From Liolophura sinensis (taxonomy: Eukaryota > Mollusca > Polyplacophora > Chitonida > Chitonidae), in assembly GCF_032854445.1 (NCBI RefSeq), contig NC_088295.1, positions 88,619,836-88,683,835 of the forward strand: a DNA stretch of 64,000 nt. Direction: 5' to 3'. Shown piece after piece: positions 54,186 through 64,000 of the stretch (its first letter is position 1; each line of letters starts with the position of its first letter). The notes under the pieces are model-generated. The model was given only the letters and a program-made list of their open reading frames with translations. It ran no database searches and was not told where the DNA came from. A program made the translations under genes and the position numbers.

Positions 54186-57100
54186 TTAATTTTTGAACTT
54201 GCTTTGGTGCGAAAAACACAAATTTCCAGCTAAATAAATAAGTCTACAAAGTAAAAAGTATCTCTTAACAAATTCTCTGAAATAACACGCATAATCTCCA
54301 ACAGAAGCACGGAACATCGATTTTATTCCAGAAAGAATACAGTGAAAGCGCGTACAGAAGGCTCTGCAATACACAAACCACGACGGAAACAGTAGAGAAT
54401 ACAGAATTACAAAAATACATGACACGTTCACTGACGCGGCAATGTCTGATTTTAAGTAAGTTTCCACTGCTGCTGCCGCTCTCCTTCCGGTCTCTATGGC
54501 AGACAAGACGGTTCCATATTGCTTGGCTTGCGTGTGTTCACCAGCAAAGAACAGCGGTGGTTCAGCCTCTCCGAGAGCTTCCCAGTCTCCCGCCTTTATT
54601 CCTGATAACAACACATAAACCGACCATGATAGCTTGCGAATGTTGGCCTGTACCTTCACATACATAGGGTAGTGCCAATTTGCGGAAATTTTATCGTGAT
54701 ACTGTGTGTTACTGTAGTCAATACAGATAGGGAGTTGTCGCCCCTTTGCGACTTCCTCGTTCTGTGACGTAGGTGCCATGAAAACGACATCAAGTGTCTG
54801 TCGGTTGTCACAGCAGCTCAGAACTTGCGTTGTTGCGAGATTTTGAGGATCCATGGTGGTATGTATTTCTCAGGATTAGCTCAGATAATGTTTTTACGAT
54901 GTAAACTTGTTTATTTTATGTTACCTAAGAGTACAATGAGTGTGAATCTGCGTAGGAGTTGAAGCTATCGATAACTGACAGGAGATGTCACAGTTTGTCC
55001 ACTTTTTGTGACTTTAATGACGTAAATTCAGATATACGATTGTGCGCTAAATATAATATCGTTCTTTGTTTTTAGTTTCACGTATAAGGAGCTTTTTGAA
55101 CTGGATTGATGTATGGTTTTGCGGAGCGTACGAATTTGCTCAAACAGTGTACCTACACAACGAGTAACAGTTCAAATAAAGTAGCAGTAATCAACCCATG
55201 GATTGACTTTCTCATTTCCTCATTGCGAACTCACAGCAGCATTCGTCGCACACCGATGCGGTAGTTGCTGTCATAGTGAAACACCGCACTCCTCACCAGA
55301 GTGTAACTACCAGAGTGTAACCACCAGCCTGACTGAGGACGCCGTTTTGAGGGATCTTGGAGACATTCGTGAGAGAAACAAGACTTTACAGTGACCTGGA
55401 CACTGTGTGAATAAATTATGCTTCAGTCTGCGGTGGCATTTATAAGCATCACACGTGCGCTGTGTGTGTGTTGTGGCATCTATAAGCATCACACTTGTGC
55501 TATAGTGTGTGTGGTGGCATCTATAACCATCACACGTGCGCTATAGTGTGCGTGGTGGCATCTATAAGCATCACACGTGTGCTATAATGTGTGTGGTGGC
55601 ATCTATAAGCATCACACGTGCGCTATAGTGTGTGTGGTGGCATCTATAAGCATCACACGTGCGCTATAGTGTGTGTAGTGGCATCTATAAGCATCACACG
55701 TGCGCTATGGTGTGTGTGGTGGCATCTATAGCCATCACACGTGCGCTGTAGTGTGTGTGGTGGCATTTATAACCATTATATAGATGGCATCACACGTGCG
55801 CTATAGTGTGAGTGGTGGCATCTATAAGCATCACACGTGCGCAGTAGTATGCCTGGTGCATCTATAAACATCACACGTGCGCTATGGTGTGCGTGGTGGC
55901 ATCTATAAGCATCACACGTGCGCAATAGTGTGTGTGGTGCATCTGTAAGCATCACACGTACGCTATAGTATGCGCGGTGGCATCTCTAACCATCACACCT
56001 GCGCTATAGTATGCGTGGTGGCACCTATAAACACCTTACGTGCGCTATAGAATGCATGCTGGCATCTATAAGCATCACACGTGCGCTATAATGTGTGGCG
56101 GTATGTATAAGCATCACACGTGCGCTATAGTGTGTGTGTTGGCATCTATAACCATTACACGTGCGTTATAGTACATGTAGTGGCATCTATAAGCATCACA
56201 CGTGCGCTATAGTATATGTAGTGGCATCTATAACCATCACACGTGCGCTATAGTATGCGTGGTATCTATAAGCATCACACGTGCGCTATATTATGCGTGG
56301 TGGCATTTATAACCATCACACGTGCGCTATGTGTGTGCGGTGGCATCTATAACCATTACACGTGCGCTATAGTATATGTAGTGGCATCTATAACCATCAC
56401 ACGTGCGCTAGAGTATGCGTGGTTGCATCTGTAACCATCACACGTGCGCTATAGTATGCGTGGTATCTATAAGCATCACACGTGCGCTACAGTATGCGTG
56501 GTGGCATCTATAACCATCACACGTGCGCTATAGCGTGGGTGGTGGCATCTATAAGCATCACACGTGCGCTATGGTGTGTGTGGTGGCATCTATAAGCATC
56601 ACACGTGCGCTATGGTGTGTGTGGTGGCATCTATAAGCATCACACGCGCGCTGTGTGTGTGGTAGCATCTATATCCATCACACGTGCGCTGTAGTGTGTG
56701 GCGGCATCTATAACCATCACACGTGCGCTTTAATGTGTGTGGTGACATATATACATCACGTGTGTGCTATAGTGTATTTGATGGTATCTAGCCATTATAC
56801 GTAAATCTCGCCATCACACGTGCGCTATAGTGTGTGTGGTGGCATCTAGCTATCACACGTGCGCTCTAGTGTGTTTGGCGTAAACACCCCATGGGTTTTA
56901 TTTTCTGCGATGGCCCCTAAGGACCAGGTGCGTGTTGTAGTATATGTGGTGGTATGCAAGCATCACGCTTTAGTAACGTACTCATGGTGATTATAAACAC
57001 TAGGCAAGAACGCTAAGTTTTGGCTGTTAAGGTTTTAACACCGCTTTAAGCACTAGGCCTATTTCCATTGCCCAGGTACGGTGTCTCTTTTACCGAGGCC

Positions 57101-60100
57101 AAGTCAATCGACATATTTATAGTGCTGCCTCACTGGAGTGCCATGCAGACACTCTAGTCACTCTAGTCTAGTACCAGTCATGAGACCCTACACAGCTACA
57201 TTATAATGACATTATAATGACAGATCTGTCTGGACACCAGAACATCTGTTCTCGCTTTATGTCCAGGGGGATGTGTGAGAAGTATCTAACCTGCAGACTT
57301 TAAATGAGATATGTTCATGGATCATTTGTGAGGATGAGCGAAAACCACTTCATATGTGGTGAAGACCCACAGTCGTCTTTGCGTCGCATAAAACAGTGAG
57401 TGTTTTCAGTGTTTCGGATTAAACAACGCGAAACATTACCTAAAGCTGGGAATGAATACGAGCCTCTGGAAAACCGGTCATTCTTCCAGTTCGTTCGAGA
57501 TAGATTGACAATTGTTGCATTGTCTATGGACGTACCAAAAGCCGTGCGCAGACGACTCAGAGCTGCAAGTAAATTAACAGAACATTTTTACCAGATTCCA
57601 TGAAACTTTTGAAAAAAGTATCTTAGGAAGCCAATAGCTTTTTAAAGACGGGAAGGCTGAAGGCGTAGCATAGTAAGACGTAATAAGAACTACGTTAACC
57701 ATTAAGACACTGAACTTACATCACATTACATTACAATTGCAGTTTCGCATTATGTATATTAGGTCTATATCTATTTCACACGTTGTAACACGCGAGCATC
57801 GGACGAAAATGTTATCACTTGATTTGTAGTGACAAATTCATTTGTAATGAACTGTTTTCTTCAATTCTGTGTTACATTTGCAGGTTATAAATGAAATTCA
57901 TTTTCAATACGTTAGTGGATTTACCTATGTCTTTAAGCTCGGCATCACTCAGCGTCTCGCTCTCTTCTCCAATCTGGCTGACAGCATAAGTCACTATCAC
58001 GGGCTTGTGCACAATTGGTTGGAAACTCGACAAAATGGAAAACTTCCCTCGCTCAGCATTATCTCGCTTCGCCACAGTTATGTGATGTGTGTCATTCGGC
58101 CAAAACTGTTGATTGAACTCTAACACAAGCTTATTTACAGTGCCAAATCCTGATAATGAATAGGAAAGTATTTAAATTAATATGCACGAACTCACCATAC
58201 GCACGCATATATAGCCCAGAGTACACTAATGCTAATTAAACGATTAACTGACAAGAGATAAAACCCTCTACTACATGATTAAAAGACAAAACTCAAAAAT
58301 AGTTCTGTTTTTAGACCTGCATATTTCGTGAGAGGACTACAGAATAAGGCTTTATGTTCACTTATTAAAGAAGCAACTTTCAAGCAGTTTTAAGTATCAC
58401 CAATGCTAACACCAAGAAACAATTTTCATCCAGACAGGATCCATAATTCTTTTCCATAACACACACACAGCCTTACCAACTCTCTTTATTGCCCCCTTCT
58501 TTTTGGTGGATAAACCTGGCGTGAATTTGACGTCATTCGTTTTCAAAACCCCCAGTGGTAACGTCACGATAACAGCATCCGCCTCGTAATTCTGGCCGTT
58601 CCTACATTTGATGACCACGCGCTTGTCTTCTTGAACATCCACACCGTGACTTCCTGGTCCAGGAGGATATGTAGAGGAGCTTCCGTCGGAGAGTTCTGGA
58701 CGATCCTTCAACACGGAAATGGCACGACGATTTCCGAGTAAGCTCTGGTGATAGTTAAAATGACAAGCGTTTATACTTTACTGTAACTGGCGACCTGATA
58801 CCAAATATCTGATGTTTTTGTCGCTAAAGATTAAAACCCTTTGCCAGACTTTTTGTCCAAGTTTACCAATTACCGTGAGAAAGCATGATATTTAGGCGTG
58901 GAAGCCTATGTCCCCACTGGTTTTATTGTACTGTTCTGATATCATCATTGCCAACGAGATTTTCCTTGATAATACCAGAAACCAAAACTGTATAGTAGGA
59001 AGGACATAAATCTTGAATATATAGAGATACCGGGTCTACATTGTCACAGCCTTGTGATGTCGCGCGTTAGTGTTATTACGTTCATGCATAACACACTATG
59101 TGTTAACAAAAATGAAAATACAATTAGTTTTAATGAACTGTGTGTGCAGTTTTCTAGGAACGTAACCGTCATAAAGCTACATGTGATTGAAGCTATTTAC
59201 AACTTACCTGTCCAACATCTTGGTGTATCCGCGTGCAGGTATTTTGTCCGAAGTCGGTGCAATATCTACCTCCAAGTATCCGTCATACAGATATTTTGTG
59301 CTCAGGGTATCTACGGTATCTCCGAAGAAGAACTCATGCTCAGCCAGAAATGTTTGTGAGAGAGGATCCTCAATCAGCTGATACTGATTGACTTGTCTCA
59401 AAGCCGAGTGTACGGATATGTCTTTTTCCAAGTCTGATGAGAGATGCTCCACAGCTTTGAAAGCCTATATACAAACAATATATTCGTTATGAAAAGCTAT
59501 GAAAATATGTTCATAAAAGTCAAAGCTTACATGGATATGCAAATCTAATTCAAACTCTATTATAATTAAGGCTTTTATACCATAATTGATTTTGCCATAC
59601 TCAAGATTATTTCGCTTACATTATGGAGGTCATTGTTGTAGATACATGGAGGAAACCGATGTGTCCGGGGAAAACTATCGACCTTTGGCAGGGTACTACC
59701 GAACTTTCCGACGTATGACGTCTTAACACAGTCTTTACGATTAAACACGCGTTTATAAAGTGTATCAGAAATGTGTTCATGAACGAAACACATACTTTTA
59801 GTGTGTATTAAAAAAAAAGCTGTATATTTGATGCATGTTTTTTGTAAAAGCTTCATTCACACTTTATATGGTCCACTCATTCGAACAGTTCGATCAAAAT
59901 CACACACTTATTTGAACGACAAATTCCTGTTGTATAACTTGAGCTTAAGGCTAGTACCGTGTTCATTTTAACAGCAGCTGCCTCTACACTGGTTTCATTG
60001 TAAGGTACAGAATCATTTTCTCTGACGGCAAGCCACCCCGTATAGTCCGTGTCAGCTATGGGCAGGTTGAACTGGTGGTTCAGTTTCACAACAGGGTTGT

Positions 60101-63100
60101 TAACGTCTGGGCCATGGATGAAACTGGCGCCCATGTCAATTCGTGGGCCTGGAAAGCCGAAAAGTGCTACATCATGCAGTTAGCTCCCTTTGTCATAACA
60201 TCCAATCTATCCAGCTGCACGAACCTTCTCAAGCATGGTTCACAGGATTATGACAACCCATTGAATATGATTAGATGGTTATGTTTCCATGCAGCCACAT
60301 AGACTAACCTACACGTAAAAATTCACCTGTTAATTATAACAGAAAGTCTGCTGTCTGCTAGGTGCTAGAATCTATACTGTTATTATAATACAATAGCCTA
60401 CCACATTCAAGATAGTATTCTGATAGAATCTTTATTTATTTATTTGATTGGTATTTTACGCCGTACTCAAGAATATTTCACGTATACGACGGTGGCCAGC
60501 ATAATGGTGGGAGGAACCAGGAAGCCAGCATTAGCTGGCCTTGAACTCACAGCGAACGCATTGGCGAGAGGCTCCTGGGTCATTAAGCTGCCATAGCGCG
60601 CAAACCAATTGAGCCACGGAGGACCCGAGAGAATCTTTATGTTTAATTAATAGAATATGTGTGTCATATTTAACAGAATAATCTGCTGCAATAGCAGAAT
60701 ACGTTCTGGCAGACTTTCTGATAAATTTAACCGATTACGTTTTTAGTGTAAAAACAAACGTTAATATTAAGTAATTAATACATTTCTATTAATTTTAGAT
60801 GAAAACTAGAGGCTTTTCATCCATGACTTTCTTTCCGTATTTCTATTAGAGCTTCTCTTAAGAGCGGTTCTAACTATGGGTTAAGAGCTACCATTGTTTG
60901 TATAGAGCTCCACTGATGAAAAACGTCTAGCATGTTAACCTCATACCATGTCCAGTGTGCATATATGTATATATAGGTATAAACGTAGAATTTTTCTATT
61001 GAGGAGAGTAGTAGGGAGTGTTAAAAACGTGTCACACGTGACGGGGAACACCCTTTTGGCGCTGTATGGTTAATCTAAGCCCGCATTCAGAGAGTGTGAA
61101 GATGTCCTCTGTAGAAATGCGTCAGTTTGACTGCATGAATTATGGAGTATCTCCAGGGTTCAAGCATGTGTGATGTGGTCAGGAAATACTGGATCTTTCT
61201 TCTGTTAGGGTAACTGGGGGCTCGGAGACAGTCTTGTCCCCCCCTGAAAAACATATATATGAAACAAAACACACTCAGAGCACATGTTTTTGTAGAGAAA
61301 TCTTGAACCATGCCGAGATCACGGGGGTTGCAATGATGAGGCAGAAAGTGATGACAGGATATACAAAAACTCTGTTTTAACCGTTGTTTCTATTAATACT
61401 TTATACACATGGATTCTCTTCATCTAAAGTATACACAACATGATTCTAAGTGATACGGGAACCAATTTTATTGATTAAATATTGCCACGCATGGACATCA
61501 GTGGTGAGGCTAAGCCTAAACACGCCCATGTGCGTCACACCGGCTCCAAATGTCAAGCTTGTCCATTGGTGGCAGTGATGTAAAGCGTGCATAGAGAGCG
61601 GCATAGTGCGCTGTAAGCAGTCTGTGAACACATATGTTCATTCATTCTGTGGCGTCATGACGTCACTATTGGCTTCACTTGAAATGATATGAAAAATACC
61701 GCCGTCACAAGAAGGGGTGAGGGTGGGACATCAGATGTCATGTATCCAACCATATCCCTAACCAGCCAGCCATAATTGTCATGTTCATATATCCAAATTT
61801 GCCTACATTTTCATGATGAGCGACAGCTTCGATTGACACAGCTTCAAGGTTTCTCCATCATTTCAAATGATAGCTAGGAACATGGATTGGCTAACCGTGG
61901 GGAAAATATGCAATTTTCATACCAGCAAAAACTGGATTACGCTGTAGAACAATGAAATGTGATCCTATGACATGCTGTTTACCAGTCTCTGTAGTTTAGA
62001 CTTCTTCGTCCTCTTAATATTTGGGTAGAGTTTATGACACAATTTCCAAATTGTCTAAATTTTTAAACGCGCAAGGTCATGACAAGTAAAGGTATTTCGT
62101 TATTCTGGACTCGAAGAAAAAAACACTTGTTTGTAAACTTTGTACACAGCATTGAAACATGTGTGAGAGGATTCATGTAGTGAAAGCTTCACGCCATAGG
62201 TTTGGCTATAACGGCGCCCTACATTCTTGAGTGAGTTGTTTTGTCTGGCGGATTAGCACACAAAGTTATGGACTCAGAGGAATCCATTTTCAATTCTAGA
62301 TTTCTCCTGTAAACATTTGGGTTAAATTCCAAGTGATTGTAATGTACAACAAGCACGTGTAACGTACAGAAAAAGATTGAAAATAATTGTAAACAAATTC
62401 TGTAGCAAGCACTGCCTACCCCTATTTTCATTCCTGAATGCAATTCTCTATTTATCCATATACACTGCTTCTCAAGATGACACACACAGCAAGTCTTTTT
62501 CATGTATACACTCAGGTAAAAGTAATGACCGTCCAACTATCAGGAATCCTCAAAACAGCACATCTGAATTTTCGTTGTATGTAAAGTATGTACAGCCTAA
62601 TGACAACATGAACGGCTTGAATCATCAAATAATACTTGCGATGTTCTGTATAATAATTGTTGTAGCTTTAAGGTAATTCCCATCATCGGAACTAGTTATA
62701 ATTATCTGAGCAGCCTTTGTGATGCTTTAGACTTTAGCCTAACATACATGTATGTACATAAAATGCCGGAAAACATCATATTCGTCATGGTCTGTTCGTC
62801 ACAAATGTTCAGTGTTCTGGAACCTGAAAATATGCCTCTTATGGTTAGTTACAGGATCCTCCTAATTGATAGTAAGGCAGCCTTACAAATACAGTCTTCA
62901 CACAAAAATCGATATATCACAAAACGACCATAACATAAATTTTAAGGCGATGCGACTCGTTTCCATTACGCTTCTGCTATGTTGACAAGAAACAAAAGTG
63001 AACAAACCCTATAACTTTATCACTTAACTGGTGATAGTTAGGGAAAGGATAGGCAGACCCACAATGCACCCTCAATATGACGTATAAGAACAGAAGAGAA

Positions 63101-63363
63101 CAAACTGGACAACAAAATTTGTTTTTCTGAAGCGGAAAATATGTTCAAATGGTCTTTAAAGGCACAGAGAATGATTTAGACAATTTGGAAATTGTGTCAT
63201 AAACTCTACCCAAATATTAAGAGGACGCGCCTCCCAAATGTGACACGTTGGCAACATTCCCTACTAGTGAGGAGAAATGATAGAATAAAAAACAAACAAG
63301 TTAGCCTTTTCAACTTTCTACATGTTTGTATTCCGACTGCAGTCTTGTTCTTATCAAGGGAAC

Positions 63364-63456
<93 letters not shown>

Positions 63457-64000
63457 AGTGCGAGAGAGAGGCTTTTAAATGTATCACTAATGTGGTCGTC
63501 ATATGACTGAAAAGTCGTAAATTACACGACGTAAACCCACAAGTAAATATACATGTACATACATTTATCATTAATGTTGGATACCTCTTTCATTCCTGAA
63601 GATGATTCAACAAAAAATAAAACTGAAACACAGAATCAAAGACACTGTGCTTGTCTTTGGGTCTGTGTGCGCGCACAGGGTTGGGGGTTGTGGTGGACAC
63701 GTACAACAATATGTACGTCAAACTATTCCGTATTAATCAGTGTATTTGTAAGTACTAGTGTTAGGGTTTAGAAATTATCTTTTTTAATAACTCACAGCAC
63801 TTCTAAGCCGTACTACATCAACCTTTAGAATTTAGATACATTTTGTATGGGACATTTTCATTTCGTCCACTGCCTTAACTGATATATATTTGTGATTTGT
63901 ATTTATATTACTCGTTTTCCAAATTTGCCTCTTTGTAAATGTATAATGACATTCCGGATGCACTTTGAAAACTTTCAGTATTTGTCCATATTCTTCCCCC
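54186..64000 (-). CDS. Flavin amine oxidase / L-amino-acid oxidase, copy 2 (5' end outside window; one-base loss in exon 4)
   Basis: Minus-strand partner of copy 1. Exons: E1 63964-64000 (partial, [12 protein letters not shown] end), E2 59958-60148, E3 59208-59464, E4 58477-58705, E5 57925-58149, E6 57440-57562, E7 54186-54601. E2 carries [14 protein letters not shown], part of the FAD/substrate region. E3 runs from [11 protein letters not shown] to GYTKMLD. E4 has [16 protein letters not shown]7 has [21 protein letters not shown], the C-terminal FAD motif, then a hydrophobic stretch [11 protein letters not shown] and a 90-residue tail. All donor/acceptor phases agree. E4 is 229 bases, against 230 in copy 1: one G of CACGGGTGTGG is absent, which breaks the LLDQEVTGVDV frame. 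Unless that is a sequence error, this copy is also disabled. Family members make hydrogen peroxide by oxidative deamination; the substrate here is unknown. Confidence 0.85.
55435..56885. repeat. 41-bp minisatellite in intron 6 of amine oxidase copy 2 (about 1.45 kb)
   Basis: About 35 units of 41 bases built on GTGGCATCTATAAGCATCAC then ACGTGCGCTATAGTGTGTGTG. Nearly every unit holds the palindrome CACGTG. Units differ by AAGC/AACC and by short GT-run changes. No equivalent in arm 1. Confidence 0.95.
60431..60626 (-). repeat. SINE family A in intron 1 of amine oxidase copy 2
   Basis: The minus strand reads TCCTCCGTGGCTCAATTGGT, GAGCCTCTCGCCAATGCG, CTGTGAGTTCAAGGCCAGCT, then jumps to CACCATTATGCTGGCCACCG, TATACGTGAAATATTCTTGA and ends in a TTTGATT-type A/T tail. 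A central block is missing. It lies in the stretch absent from arm 1. Confidence 0.85.
61276..61613 (-). mobile_element. Small inverted-repeat element, family M, arm 2 copy
   Basis: Mirror of 46521-46868. The end near 61276 is partly replaced (TTTTTGTAGAGAAATC in place of the usual GCTCTC block), so its inverted repeat is weaker than in arm 1. Confidence 0.65.
62008..63226. mobile_element. 1.22-kb segment bounded by perfect 53-bp inverted repeats (arm 2)
   Basis: Ends 62008-62060 and 63174-63226 are exact reverse complements and identical to those of the arm 1 copy. The interior open frame 62219-62536 matches the arm 1 frame with a few changes. Confidence 0.6.

Larger units (their letters stand above)
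57300..64000. repeat. Arm 2 of the large inverted duplication
   Basis: Reverse-oriented partner of 44101-50400, continuing past the right edge. It includes E2 and its flanks (59767-61040), which arm 1 lacks, and carries the mirrored (TA)n array, the 53-bp inverted-repeat segment and the family M element. Confidence 0.92.

Overview
This is eukaryotic nuclear DNA, most likely from a marine mollusc or a close lophotrochozoan relative. Genes are split by introns with GT/AG borders, intergenic DNA is AT-rich, and tRNA-headed SINEs of a type widespread in molluscs occur throughout (about a dozen recognisable copies). I saw no bacterial operons, no CRISPR array, no rRNA, and no recognisable retrovirus-like or capsid-bearing element.

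Region 1 (1-17 kb): two HSC70-type HSP70 genes in tandem on the minus strand. Gene 1 runs off the left edge, so its last exon is missing from the window. Gene 2 is complete (651 aa, ends in EEVD). Each has a probable non-coding first exon with a heat-shock element. Intron 5 of gene 1 carries a U14-type C/D box snoRNA. Central parts of exons 5 and 6 are nearly identical between the genes, while exons 2-4 and the introns have diverged.

Region 2 (17-27 kb): a graveyard of mobile DNA. It holds a broken hAT-type transposase with an insertion, a RecQ-like helicase remnant, several SINEs, a small inverted-repeat element family and a perfect hairpin.

Region 3 (27-41 kb): a nine-exon short-chain dehydrogenase/reductase gene on the minus strand (260 aa, all core motifs). 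It contains a dead duplicate of one exon, a 24-bp minisatellite and a TTAA-bounded element in its introns. Its first exon lies in a 2.2-kb segment present twice in direct orientation (35.0-37.2 and 38.9-41.1 kb), giving two candidate first exons.

Region 4 (44-64 kb): two copies of a secreted flavin amine oxidase / L-amino-acid oxidase gene, facing each other in a large inverted duplication. Copy 1 (plus strand) lacks exon 2 and has a decayed last exon. Copy 2 (minus strand) has every exon seen but a one-base loss in exon 4, and its exon 1 runs off the right edge. Each copy is therefore damaged at a different place. The arms also carry a 1.26-kb segment bounded by perfect 53-bp inverted repeats, and a 41-bp minisatellite sits in an intron of copy 2.
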